Below, in pieces: positions 22,377-31,480 of a DNA stretch of 55,625 bases. Under the pieces are notes generated by a model. The model did not search any database. It was not told where the DNA came from and saw only the letters and a program-made list of their open reading frames with translations. The translations under genes were made by a program, and so were the position numbers. This DNA comes from SIG299 sp964544055 (GTDB taxonomy: Bacteria; Bacillota; Clostridia; Lachnospirales; Lachnospiraceae), in contig CAZJAA010000021.1 in the NCBI GenBank assembly GCA_964544055.1, positions 1 through 55,625 on the forward strand, given 5' to 3'. Position 1 is the first letter of the stretch; every line of letters begins with the position of its first letter.

Positions 22377-23318
22377 TTAAAACCTTGTCCTCAATCCTTC
22401 TGCAATTTCACTTAGCTTTTTCAAGCGATGATTGACCCCGGATTTTCCGACCGGTGGATTCAGCATCTCTCCAAGCTCTTTTAACGAAGCTTCCGGATAC
22501 TCAATCCGAAGCAGGGCGATTTCTTCCAATCCCTCTGCCAGTGTCGCAAGTCCGACTTTTTCTTTGATATACAGGATATCTTCTACCTGGCGTGAGGCTG
22601 CTTTTACGGTTTTGTTAATATTTGCGGCTTCGCAATTTACCTTACGGTTAATCGTATTCCGCATATCTTTCAGAATGCGCACATTTTCAAATTCCATCAA
22701 TGCAACATGAGCTTCCATAACATTTAACAAATCAACAATTTGGGAGCCTTCTTTTACATATACCACATAATGGTACTTTCTTGCAATCATTTTTGCATCA
22801 ATCTGAAAAGAACGCATTACTTCGCATAATAATTCGCCATTGTCTTCCTGGCTTACTACAATTTCAAAATGGTATGCCTTGTTTGGGTTGGATACCGAAC
22901 CTGCCGCTAAAAAAGTGCCGCGGATAAAGCTTCTTCTGCAGCAGCTCTTTGTGACTATGGTTGGTTCAACCTTAAGTGGGCAGACATTTTTTTCTTCTCC
23001 TGCGGCTGTCAGTTTACAGGCAGCCAGCACAGATACGGTCTCTGTAGCAGTCAATACCAACTCGTACAGATTTTTTTTTGCTGATATGGACCTTGTTGTC
23101 AGTTCAGCACTAATTCCAAATACCTGTTTTAAAAGAACAAATATCTTTTTTGTCAGGATAGTACTTTCCGTTTGCAATTTTAAGATATGAGTCTGGTCTT
23201 TGTCAACAACTATTTTTCCACAAAACGCAATTATTGCCGAAATTTCTGCCAATCTGCAGTGCCTTGCCGGGGAAATCTGTTCACACAGTTCCTTCTTCAC
23301 TTCTCCTGAGAACGACAT
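22377..23318 (-). CDS. whiA: DNA-binding protein WhiA
   Basis: WhiA binds DNA and, in Firmicutes, influences cell division and chromosome segregation. The 313-aa product has an N-terminal homing-endonuclease-like (LAGLIDADG-derived) domain (SFIRGTFLAAGSVSNPNKAYHFE near residue 125) and a C-terminal helix-turn-helix (RIEYPEASLKELGEML, then GVNHRLKKLSEIAE). The start was set at the ATG at 23318 (MSFSGEVKKEL, the family start) after AAAGGA, which overlaps the 3' end of rapZ by 38 bp. It is followed 18 bp later by the crh-like gene. The order rapZ-whiA-crh is conserved, except that the usual yvcK gene between rapZ and whiA is absent. Confidence 0.95.
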   Translation of the reverse strand: MSFSGEVKKELCEQISPARHCRLAEISAIIAFCGKIVVDKDQTHILKLQTESTILTKKIFVLLKQVFGISAELTTRSISAKKNLYELVLTATETVSVLAACKLTAAGEEKNVCPLKVEPTIVTKSCCRRSFIRGTFLAAGSVSNPNKAYHFEIVVSQEDNGELLCEVMRSFQIDAKMIARKYHYVVYVKEGSQIVDLLNVMEAHVALMEFENVRILKDMRNTINRKVNCEAANINKTVKAASRQVEDILYIKEKVGLATLAEGLEEIALLRIEYPEASLKELGEMLNPPVGKSGVNHRLKKLSEIAEGLRTRF

Positions 23319-24180
23319 TTGCAGTATCCTTTCCAATATCCCTGTGTTCCACCTTAATTCCATAATCCAGGCTTCCGAGACGCTTTGTAATGGCGTTGGC
23401 AAGCGTTACTGAACGGTGTTTTCCTCCGGTGCAGCCAATGCCTATCACAAGCTGGTTTTTTCCTTCATTGATGTAGTTTGGAATCAGGAATTTTAACATA
23501 TCTTCCAATTTATCCAGAAATTGTCCTGCCGCTTCCGTCTGCATGACAAAATCCTGAACTTCTTTTTCGTTTCCGGTTTTGTATTTTAGTTCCGGTACAT
23601 AATATGGATTTGCCAGAAAACGCACATCAAAAATCAAATCGGCATCAGCCGGAATGCCATACTTAAATCCAAAGGAAACTACCGTAATCATAAAGTTACG
23701 AAAGCCCTCGTTTTCCACAAATATTTTATAAATCTGCGTTTTCAGTTCGCGAATGAGCAGCTGACTCGTATCCAGAATATAATCTGCCCTCTGCTTTAAA
23801 AACGCTGTCTTTTTTCTTTCCAGTGAGATTCCGTTCTCGACTCTGCCCATGCCGGCAAGCGGATGGGTTCTTCTTGTTTCTTTATAACGCTTGATAAGTG
23901 CTTCATCCGAGGAATCCAGATAAAGAATTTCGTACGGCTGGTGTTTTTCTTTCATTTGATCCAGAAAAGGTTCCAGTTCGGAAAGCTCCTGACCGCTGCG
24001 GATATCTACACCAATAGCAATGCGGTCATACTCCATATGCTCCTGAAATAACAACTTTGCAAATTTAGAAATCAACGGCACAGGCAGGTTGTCAACGCAG
24101 AAATATCCTGCATCCTCTAACATCTTCAGTGTTGAAGATTTTCCTGCACCGGACATTCCGGTTACTATTACAAATCGCAT
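23281..24180 (-). CDS. rapZ: RNase adapter / nucleotide-binding protein RapZ
   Basis: RapZ (YvcJ) is a P-loop protein that binds nucleotides and, in some bacteria, UDP-GlcNAc-related metabolites or small RNA. The 299-aa product has Walker A GMSGAGKSS at residues 8-16, VDIRSGQELSE, a C-terminal domain with IGIGCTGGKHRSVTLANAI, and ends with KVEHRDIGKD plus a short tail that overlaps whiA. The ATG at 24180 follows AGGAGGAAAATC. There is a 134-bp gap to murB upstream with no clear terminator. Confidence 0.95.
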   Translation of the reverse strand: MRFVIVTGMSGAGKSSTLKMLEDAGYFCVDNLPVPLISKFAKLLFQEHMEYDRIAIGVDIRSGQELSELEPFLDQMKEKHQPYEILYLDSSDEALIKRYKETRRTHPLAGMGRVENGISLERKKTAFLKQRADYILDTSQLLIRELKTQIYKIFVENEGFRNFMITVVSFGFKYGIPADADLIFDVRFLANPYYVPELKYKTGNEKEVQDFVMQTEAAGQFLDKLEDMLKFLIPNYINEGKNQLVIGIGCTGGKHRSVTLANAITKRLGSLDYGIKVEHRDIGKDTANVVLRRSEEGTV

Positions 24181-24314
24181 GATTTTCCTCCTGTTTTTTT
24201 GTCATACACAAGAAAGCATTGCCGTTTACCTGCGTTTTTTACGACAACAGTCTGTATTACACTCATCCGCACTCCGTTACGGTAACATAAAACCCGGTTT
24301 TTGGTATGTAATTC

Positions 24315-25256
24315 TTAGAATTTTCCAAGAAAACGTACTTCCGGTTCCAGCTCTACCTGAAATTTTTCTTTTACCGTCTTTTTTATATGTGCAATCAACT
24401 GATAAATTTCTGTTGCGGTTGCACCACCGGCATTGATGACAAAACCGGCATGTTTTTTGCTGACCATGGCACCGCCAACGGAATAGCCGGACAACCCGGC
24501 ATCCTGAATCAATTTTCCGGCAAAATAGCCTTCCGGCCGCTTAAAGGTACTTCCGGCACTTGGATATTCCAACGGTTGTTTTTCCTGTCTTGCTTTGCGA
24601 TATGCTTCCATTACGGCAAAAATCTGCAGCTTTGGACGCACTGAGAGTGTAAAGTAAGCCTTCAGTACAATATCACCACTTTCCATCATGACACTATGGC
24701 GATAGGAAAGCTTCAGTTCTTCCTTCGTCAGATGACGCACTTCACCTTCTTTTGTCATAACATCTACCGCAACAATGGTATCCTTTATTTCACCGCCATA
24801 AGCACCAGCATTCATCAACACGGCTCCGCCTACCGTTCCCGGAATGCCCCCCGCAAATTCCAGACCGGTAAAACCCTTTCTTCCAGTACGAAGAGACAAA
24901 ACCGCCAGCATCACGCCAGCACCGGCACATACATCACACAGTCCTTCGTTGACCTTTTCCCGGGCTTCTATTTTTTCAAATTCTCCGGCAAGACGTATTA
25001 CAATCCCGCACACCCCCAGGTCAGAAACAAGCAGGTCACTACCGTTTCCAATAATAAAATACGGTTCTTCGCAATCTTTGCACAGGGTAAGAACGGCACG
25101 CAGCTGTTCCACCGTATCGACCAGCACAAACCATTCCGCAGGACCTCCCACACGAAAGGTGATATGTTTTGCCATCGGTTCCTCAGGAAATACATGATTT
25201 TCTCCAAGAATTTCCTGAAGTCGAAGCGTTATTTCTTTTTTGGTTGTATTCCCCAT
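24315..25256 (-). CDS. murB: UDP-N-acetylenolpyruvoylglucosamine reductase
   Basis: MurB is an FAD enzyme that reduces UDP-GlcNAc-enolpyruvate to UDP-MurNAc in peptidoglycan synthesis. The 313-aa product has the FAD-binding segments ITFRVGGPAEWFV and IIGNGSDLLVSD, the signature GLEFAGGIPGTVGGAVLMNA, the catalytic serine in YPSAGSTFKRP, and the late EPEVRFLG glutamate. These mark a type II (short) MurB. The ATG at 25256 follows GGAATGGGAGATTTAC. It is 36 bp after glcK, in the hprK-glcK-murB-rapZ-whiA run. Confidence 0.96.
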   Translation of the reverse strand: MGNTTKKEITLRLQEILGENHVFPEEPMAKHITFRVGGPAEWFVLVDTVEQLRAVLTLCKDCEEPYFIIGNGSDLLVSDLGVCGIVIRLAGEFEKIEAREKVNEGLCDVCAGAGVMLAVLSLRTGRKGFTGLEFAGGIPGTVGGAVLMNAGAYGGEIKDTIVAVDVMTKEGEVRHLTKEELKLSYRHSVMMESGDIVLKAYFTLSVRPKLQIFAVMEAYRKARQEKQPLEYPSAGSTFKRPEGYFAGKLIQDAGLSGYSVGGAMVSKKHAGFVINAGGATATEIYQLIAHIKKTVKEKFQVELEPEVRFLGKF

Positions 25257-25292
25257 GTAAATCTCCCATTCCGGAGTAGCCTCAAAACACCC

Positions 25293-26246
25293 CTATTTTG
25301 CAGCTACCCTATCTAAAATCATTTTTGCACTGCCATAGATTCCGGCATCATTTCCTAACATTGCCAGACGAAATTCCTTATCGTATAATGCTGGAAGCAG
25401 ATTCTGGTTATAATGCTTTTTCAATCCGTCCGTGAGAATTTCTCCTGCTCTTGAAACGCCGCCGCCAATGACAAACGCCTGTGGATCCACCGTTGCTGCC
25501 ACATGTGTCAGAGCACCGGCCAAAATGGCACAAAGCTTATCTACCAGTGCTGCTGCCACAGCATCGCCTGCCTTTGCTTCATCAAATATATTTTTGGCAT
25601 ACAGTGTTTCATAATTTCTAAGTGTCGTTGTAGCATCACTTGCTGCCAACTCTTTTTTTGCCATGCGCACAATGCCGGTTGCCGAGGCATACTGTTCCAG
25701 ATGTCCGTGTCCGCCACATCCGCACACATCCGTTTCTTCTGGTTTCACAATCATGTGTCCCAGCTCACCGCCTGCTCCGTTGCTACCTGCCCAAATTTTA
25801 CCGTCTAAAATAATGCCGCCACCGACACCGGTGCCAAGCGTAATCATAACTACATCCTGATAGCCCTTGCCGCCGCCTTTCCACATTTCGCCAAGTGCTG
25901 CCACGTTTGCGTCATTTCCTGCTGCCACCGGAAGTCCGATAAGTGCACTCATGGCATCATTTACGTTAAAGATGCCCCAGCCGAGATTTACGCATTTTAA
26001 AACGGTTCCATCGCCTTTTACCGGTCCCGGAACGCCAATGCCGACTCCAAGTACATCCGCTTTGGCAATCTTCTTTTCTGCAAGCTTTTCATTTATAGTT
26101 GCTGCAATATCTCCTAAAATAGAAGCTCCGCTATTTTCTTTATTTGTATTAATTTCCCATTTGTCCAGTAAATTTCCCTCTTCGGTAAACAGACCACACT
26201 TTACCGTTGTTCCTCCAACGTCAATACCAAATACATATTTTTCCAT
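25293..26246 (-). CDS. glcK: ROK family glucokinase
   Basis: GlcK phosphorylates glucose with ATP, feeding glycolysis. The 317-aa product has the phosphate loop GIDVGGTTVKCGLF at residues 7-20, the glucose motif NDANVAALGE, ITLGTGVGGGIILDG, and GELGHM. The ROK zinc motif, usually CxCGxxGCxE, reads CGCGGHGHLE; the third cysteine is His, which can still bind metal. The ATG at 26246 follows AAGGAGT. It sits directly after hprK (73-bp gap), so glucose entry and the carbon-repression kinase share an operon. Confidence 0.94.
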   Translation of the reverse strand: MEKYVFGIDVGGTTVKCGLFTEEGNLLDKWEINTNKENSGASILGDIAATINEKLAEKKIAKADVLGVGIGVPGPVKGDGTVLKCVNLGWGIFNVNDAMSALIGLPVAAGNDANVAALGEMWKGGGKGYQDVVMITLGTGVGGGIILDGKIWAGSNGAGGELGHMIVKPEETDVCGCGGHGHLEQYASATGIVRMAKKELAASDATTTLRNYETLYAKNIFDEAKAGDAVAAALVDKLCAILAGALTHVAATVDPQAFVIGGGVSRAGEILTDGLKKHYNQNLLPALYDKEFRLAMLGNDAGIYGSAKMILDRVAAK

Positions 26247-26319
26247 ATTCCCACTCCTTATTGTCCGTGTTATACAGACAAATTATTTCTCATATTTTGT
26301 TCTTCGGACAGTGCTGCTC

Positions 26320-27240
26320 TTATTTATTCCACTGGCTCGTTACACGTTTGTATAATTCCTGTGCTGCATTGTATCCCATCTTCTTCTGACGATGATTTAC
26401 TGCCGCAGATTCACAGATAATGGCAAGATTTCGTCCCGGACGGATTGGAAGGTCATGGCAGACCACTTTATTTCCAAGAAATTCCGTATACTGATCCTGC
26501 AGCCCCATACGGTCATATTCCTTTGTTTTATCCCACTCTTCCAGACGGATTACAAGGTCGATTGCCTGCGTATTTTTTACACTTTCTACACCAAACAATG
26601 CCTTAACATCTACTATACCTATGCCACGGAGTTCAATAAAATGCCTGGTAATGTCCGGTGCGGAACCAATCAGGGTATCGTCACTCACCTTCTTGATTTC
26701 CACAACGTCATCGGATACCAGACGGTGTCCTCTTTTGATAAGCTCCAGAGCCGCCTCACTTTTACCGATACCGCTTTCTCCGGTAATCAATATGCCTTCG
26801 CCATACACATCCACCAGTACACCGTGAATGGAAATCCGTGGTGCCAGCTCCACCTTTAACCAGCGGATGACCTCACCCATAAAATCGGAGGTGGATTTTT
26901 CACTCTGAAAAATCGGCACACTATATTCATTTGCCAGTGCCAGCAATTCTTCACGCACCGGAAGATTCCGACAGAATACAATACATGGGATTTTATGACT
27001 CATCAGCTTTCTCATAATACCGCTTCCGTGGTCAGACTCCATTTTTTCCATATAGGCATATTCCACATTACCAATAATCTGCACACGGTCATAGTTAAAA
27101 TAGTCAAAGAAGCCGGCTAACTGCAATGCAGGACGGTTTACCTCCGGCTGTGTAAGCATAATCGGAGTAATATCTATTTCCGGTGTCAGGTTGACAAGCT
27201 TCATTTTTTCTACAAGCTTTGTTAATTCTACGGTATACAT
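26320..27240 (-). CDS. hprK: HPr kinase/phosphorylase
   Basis: HprK phosphorylates and dephosphorylates Ser46 of HPr-type proteins in response to ATP, fructose bisphosphate and phosphate, and thereby controls carbon catabolite repression. The 306-aa product has the catalytic P-loop GESGIGKS at residues 154-161, His139 upstream (SIHG), and the HPrK signature ELRGIGIVDVKALFG plus NLAIICESAA near the C terminus. The ATG at 27240 follows AAAGGAGA; 46 more open codons upstream belong to the uvrC-hprK junction. The Crh-like Ser46 protein at the end of the operon is a likely substrate, together with a normal HPr encoded elsewhere. Confidence 0.96.
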   Translation of the reverse strand: MYTVELTKLVEKMKLVNLTPEIDITPIMLTQPEVNRPALQLAGFFDYFNYDRVQIIGNVEYAYMEKMESDHGSGIMRKLMSHKIPCIVFCRNLPVREELLALANEYSVPIFQSEKSTSDFMGEVIRWLKVELAPRISIHGVLVDVYGEGILITGESGIGKSEAALELIKRGHRLVSDDVVEIKKVSDDTLIGSAPDITRHFIELRGIGIVDVKALFGVESVKNTQAIDLVIRLEEWDKTKEYDRMGLQDQYTEFLGNKVVCHDLPIRPGRNLAIICESAAVNHRQKKMGYNAAQELYKRVTSQWNK

Positions 27241-27316
27241 GTGAGTTCTCCTTTTCTCATGTGACATAAGTACTTTTATTTTAACACAACCCTTTCCAAA
27301 CTGCAACGGCGAAACG

Positions 27317-29236
27317 CTATTCGTCCGGTTTTTTTGTTTCCTCCGGCTTGTCTGTCGGCTTTGTATGAAGGAAATCATAGACTTCCTGTGCTGCCCGGAT
27401 GTTCATGGAAGGGAGCTTTGCCAGTTCTTCTACGGATGCCTCTTTTAAAGTCTCCATCGAACCATAATGCTTCATCAACGTTCTTCTTCTTGTATCGCCC
27501 ACTCCCGGAATGTCGTCTAAAATCGAGTGTGTCTGCGCTTTTCCCCGGAGGGATTTGTGATATTCAATGGCAAAGCGGTGGGTTTCATCCTGAATTCTTG
27601 TAATCAGATGAAAGCCTTCGCTTCGTGTGTCAATCGGAATTTCAATGTTGTTGTAATAAAGTCCTCTGGTTCTGTGGTTGTCGTCCTTTACCATACCGCA
27701 CACCGGAATGGTAAGACGCTGCTCGGCAAGCACCTCCAGGGCAATATTTACCTGACCGCGTCCGCCGTCCATCAAAATCAGATCCGGAAGTCTCGTAAAG
27801 CTTCCCATTTCTTTTATTTCCTCGGCAGACGCTTCCGTATAATTTTCCCGAAGCTCGTCCAGTTCGCGTTTCGCATGTTCAAAACGACGGGTCAGAATTT
27901 CCTTCATGCTGGCATAATCATCCGGTCCGGAAACTGTTTTTGTCTTGAACTTGCGGTAATCTGCTTTTTTGGGTTTTCCACCCTCAAACACAACCATGGA
28001 AGCAACGTTTTCAAAGCCGTTTGTGTTGGAAATATCGAAAGCTTCGACACGATATAAGTGCTCCATGCCAAGCCAGTCCGCAATTTCCTTAAGTGCACCC
28101 TTTGTCTTTTTTTCCTGTTCGGCAATCCGTTCCGAATCCCTCTGCAAAACAAAGGACGCATTTTTTTCCGCAAGCTCCACCAGACGTTCCTTAGAACCCT
28201 TTTTCGGAATTACGATATGAACTCTTCTGCCGCGTCTTGCTGTCAGCCAGCTTTCCAAAAGCTCTCTGTCCTCCGTTTCCTCCGACAGCAGAAGCTCCTT
28301 TGGAATATGTGGTGTTCCGGAGTAAAACTGTTTGATAAAGTTTGCCATAATGGTGCTTCTTGGTTCGTTTTCCACGCCGGTAAGATAAAAATGCTCTCGA
28401 CCCACCATTTTTCCGCCCCGGACAAAAAACACCTGCGCAACTGCCTCATCCCCCGCCGAAGCAAATGCGACAATATCCCGCTCGATATTCATATCGTCAT
28501 CTGCCTTCTGTTTTTCGGCAAGCCGCCGGACACTGAACAGTAAGTCTCGGTACTCTGCTGCTTTTTCAAACTCCATCTCTTCGGAAAATTTCATCATCTG
28601 CTGTTCTAAACATTTGGTAATCAGCGCATAATTTCCGCCTAAAAATTCTTCTACCTGACGGATGTTTTCCAGATACTCTTCCTCGGAAATATACCCCTGG
28701 CACGGTGCCTTGCACTGTCCCATATGGTAATACAGGCAGGGACGTTCTTTTCCGATGTCCCGTGGCAGTACGCGTTTGCAGCTTCTGACAAAATACGTCT
28801 TTTTCAGCAAATCAATGGAATCATGCACGGATGCCGCACTGGTATACGGTCCAAAGTATCTGGATTTATCCTTTTTGCGTTCCCTCGCAAGCATAATGCG
28901 TGGATAAGCCTCATTGACCGTTACCCGGATATACGGATAATGCTTGTCATCCTTTAACATCGTATTGTACTTTGGCTGGTGCTCCTTAATCAGATTGCAC
29001 TCTAAAATCAGTGCTTCCATTTCAGAGTCCACCACAATGTACTCAAACCAAGCAATCTGCTCCACCATACGCAAGATTTTAGGGGATTTTCCCCGGCTGC
29101 TCTGAAAATACTGCCGCACACGGTTTTTCAGCACTACTGCCTTTCCCACATAAATAATCGTATCATTTTTGTCATGCATGAGATAAACTCCCGGTTTATC
29201 CGGGAGTTTACGCAATTCTTCTTCAATATTAAACAT
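27317..29236 (-). CDS. uvrC: Excinuclease ABC subunit C
   Basis: UvrC makes both incisions in nucleotide excision repair. The 639-aa product has the GIY-YIG nuclease at the N terminus (PGVYLMHDKNDTIIYVGKA), a UVR motif near residue 200 (MEFEKAAEYRD), the endonuclease-V-like domain (EAFDISNTNGFENVASMVVF and LILMDGGRGQVN) and a C-terminal HhH (LDDIPGVGDTRRRTLMKHYG). The start at 29236 follows GTGAGGAAAAGA and overlaps the ftsH stop by 8 bp, so the two are coupled. The frame is open 79 codons further up, but that is the out-of-frame Ala/Glu tail of ftsH. Confidence 0.96.
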   Translation of the reverse strand: MFNIEEELRKLPDKPGVYLMHDKNDTIIYVGKAVVLKNRVRQYFQSSRGKSPKILRMVEQIAWFEYIVVDSEMEALILECNLIKEHQPKYNTMLKDDKHYPYIRVTVNEAYPRIMLARERKKDKSRYFGPYTSAASVHDSIDLLKKTYFVRSCKRVLPRDIGKERPCLYYHMGQCKAPCQGYISEEEYLENIRQVEEFLGGNYALITKCLEQQMMKFSEEMEFEKAAEYRDLLFSVRRLAEKQKADDDMNIERDIVAFASAGDEAVAQVFFVRGGKMVGREHFYLTGVENEPRSTIMANFIKQFYSGTPHIPKELLLSEETEDRELLESWLTARRGRRVHIVIPKKGSKERLVELAEKNASFVLQRDSERIAEQEKKTKGALKEIADWLGMEHLYRVEAFDISNTNGFENVASMVVFEGGKPKKADYRKFKTKTVSGPDDYASMKEILTRRFEHAKRELDELRENYTEASAEEIKEMGSFTRLPDLILMDGGRGQVNIALEVLAEQRLTIPVCGMVKDDNHRTRGLYYNNIEIPIDTRSEGFHLITRIQDETHRFAIEYHKSLRGKAQTHSILDDIPGVGDTRRRTLMKHYGSMETLKEASVEELAKLPSMNIRAAQEVYDFLHTKPTDKPEETKKPDE

Positions 29237-31316
29237 TCTTTTCCTCACATGGGCTGTCCTCAGCAAGGAGCATCTGCTTTTCCGGACAGATTGCAATTTC
29301 CGGTTTTTCCGAAGCAGATGCCTCTTCTGCATTCTTTTCTGCTTCGTCTGCTGCATTATCCGCTGCTTCATTTGCTGCATTTTCTGTTGCATTGCCCTTG
29401 CCAGTGACACGGTTATAGATTTCCACAAATTCTTTGCCTGTGATACTCTCTTTTTCACATAAGAACTCTGCAATTTCTTTTACCACCTGCTTGTTGTCTT
29501 CCAACAGCTTCTTTGCCTGTGCATAACATTCTTTCATCAGAGCACGAAGTTCTCTGTCTACCTCGGCAGCCGTTTCGTCTCCGCACTGCATCACAGTTCT
29601 TCCGTCCAGATACTGGTTTTCTACGGATTCCAAACCAACCATGCCAAAGGCGTCGGACATACCGTAGCGTGTAATCATGGCTCTGCCGATACGAGTTGCC
29701 TGCTCAATATCATTGGCAGCTCCTGTGGTAATCTGATGGAAGAAAATTTCTTCGGAAGCACGTCCGGCACAAAACGTTACAATTCTTGTTAACATTTCGT
29801 CCTTTGTCATCAGGTATTTTTCTTCTTCCGGTGCCTGTAAAACATATCCAAGGGAACCCATGGTACGCGGTACAATCGTAATTTTCTGTACCGGCTCCGA
29901 GGATTCCTTCTTTAACATACTAATCATGGCATGGCCGACCTCATGGTAAGCCACCACACGTTTTTCTTCCTTGCTCAAAATGCGGTCTTTCTTTTCCTTA
30001 CCTGCGATAACAACCTCTACGGACTCAAATAAATCCTCCTGGGTTACATATTTTCTGCCACATTTTACCGCCAGAATTGCCGCTTCGTTAATCATGTTGG
30101 CAAGATCGGAGCCTACGGCACCGGAGGTTGCAAGGGCAATTGCCTCTAAATCTACGGAATCATGCAGCAACACATTTCGCGCATGAACCTTTAAAATTTC
30201 CAGACGTCCCTTTAAATCCGGCTTGTCCACAATTACACGGCGGTCAAAACGTCCCGGACGAAGCAATGCCTTGTCCAATACCTCCGGACGGTTTGTTGCC
30301 GCTAAAATAACGATACCCTTAGAAGTATCAAAACCATCCATTTCAGCTAACAGCTGGTTTAATGTCTGCTCTCTTTCATCATTTCCACCGTAACGGGAAT
30401 CTCTGCTCTTACCAATAGCATCAATTTCATCAATAAAGATAATACATGGTGCCATTACCTGCGCCTGCTTGAACAAGTCGCGGACACGGGAAGCACCCAC
30501 ACCTACATACATTTCCACAAAGTCAGAACCGGACAGCGAGAAAAACGGAACCTTAGCTTCTCCTGCCACTGCCTTGGCAAGCAATGTTTTACCTGTACCC
30601 GGAGGACCTACTAACAAGGCTCCTTTGGGCAGCTTGGCACCGATTTCTGCGTATTTCTGCGGGTTGTGCAGAAAATCTACCAGCTCGCGGATGGAATCCT
30701 TGGCTTCCTCCTGACCTGCCACGTCCTTAAACGTAACTCCGGTTTCTTTTTCCACATATACCTTGGCGGTGCTCTTGCCAACGCCCATCATGCCGCCGGC
30801 TTTTCCCATCATACGAGACAGGGAAAAGGACAGGATAATAAACATAATCAGCGGAAATCCGATGTTAATTAAAAGACTTAATATTACGGATGAGGTATCC
30901 TCCACAACACGGATATACTCTATATCTGCTGTTTCCAGGCGCTGTTGCAACAGATTTCCGTCTTCCAGTATACCGGTGTAATAGGTAAATGTCATTCCAA
31001 ACAGACCGCCGTTTTCATACGGCTGATTTTTGGGATAAATCACAAGCAATCCGCTGTCTGCATTTACTTCTACCCGTTCAATTTTTCCTTCTTCCAGATA
31101 CTGGATAAATTCATTGTAGGAAATTTCTTCGGTCGATTTACTTTCCATGTCGTTCATAACCCACATAAAACCGATTATCATGATTAATGCAGTTATCATG
31201 GAAATAATCAACGTCGTTTTATTGACATTCTTCCGATTGTTATCCCCATTATTTCCGCTATTTCCACCGCCGGTATTACGGTTATTATTCATGGAATTAC
31301 GATTTTCGTCGCTCAT
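29229..31316 (-). CDS. ftsH: ATP-dependent zinc metalloprotease FtsH
   Basis: FtsH is a membrane-bound AAA protease that degrades misfolded and regulatory proteins. The 695-aa product has a 33-residue Asn/Gly-rich cytoplasmic start, helix 1 (about 34-54), an extracytoplasmic domain, helix 2 (about 143-165), Walker A GPPGTGKT, Walker B CIIFIDEIDAIG, the second-region-of-homology arginines (ATNRPEVLDKALLRPGRFDRR) and the zinc motif HEVGHAMIS. A C-terminal tail of about 55 residues is rich in Ala, Asn and Glu and looks disordered. The ATG at 31316 follows GGAGGATGAAGA. It is the first gene of the ftsH-uvrC-hprK-glcK-murB-rapZ-whiA-crh run, with a sigma-A promoter upstream. Confidence 0.97.
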   Translation of the reverse strand: MSDENRNSMNNNRNTGGGNSGNNGDNNRKNVNKTTLIISMITALIMIIGFMWVMNDMESKSTEEISYNEFIQYLEEGKIERVEVNADSGLLVIYPKNQPYENGGLFGMTFTYYTGILEDGNLLQQRLETADIEYIRVVEDTSSVILSLLINIGFPLIMFIILSFSLSRMMGKAGGMMGVGKSTAKVYVEKETGVTFKDVAGQEEAKDSIRELVDFLHNPQKYAEIGAKLPKGALLVGPPGTGKTLLAKAVAGEAKVPFFSLSGSDFVEMYVGVGASRVRDLFKQAQVMAPCIIFIDEIDAIGKSRDSRYGGNDEREQTLNQLLAEMDGFDTSKGIVILAATNRPEVLDKALLRPGRFDRRVIVDKPDLKGRLEILKVHARNVLLHDSVDLEAIALATSGAVGSDLANMINEAAILAVKCGRKYVTQEDLFESVEVVIAGKEKKDRILSKEEKRVVAYHEVGHAMISMLKKESSEPVQKITIVPRTMGSLGYVLQAPEEEKYLMTKDEMLTRIVTFCAGRASEEIFFHQITTGAANDIEQATRIGRAMITRYGMSDAFGMVGLESVENQYLDGRTVMQCGDETAAEVDRELRALMKECYAQAKKLLEDNKQVVKEIAEFLCEKESITGKEFVEIYNRVTGKGNATENAANEAADNAADEAEKNAEEASASEKPEIAICPEKQMLLAEDSPCEEKNV

Positions 31317-31386
31317 TCTTCATCCTCCAACATTCTTTCTATAGTATTTTCAGAATTTTCAAAAAAAATCCACTTCAACACCACAT

Positions 31387-31416
31387 ATTATATAAGGAAA
31401 TGCTGTGGAAAATCAA
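31387..31416 (-). promoter_or_regulatory. Sigma-A promoter of ftsH operon
   Basis: The minus strand reads TTGATT, 18 bp, TATAAT, about 70 bp before the ftsH start. Confidence 0.75.
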
Positions 31417-31480
31417 TAGATTACTTCTAAATTTTTTAGAAACAAGTAAACAGTACCTCTGTTTTCTGATAACCAACGTA

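Noticed and set aside
24696..25316. Long plus-strand open frame (206 codons) opposite murB
   Set aside because: It is antisense to murB, which has all family motifs and a good ribosome binding site; the plus-strand translation is rich in Phe, His, Cys and Ser like other antisense shadows.
29237..29473. 79-codon upstream extension of uvrC
   Set aside because: It overlaps the Ala/Asn/Glu-rich tail of ftsH in another frame, has Met/Gln/Lys-rich low-complexity text, and the conserved UvrC start is at 29236 with a ribosome binding site.
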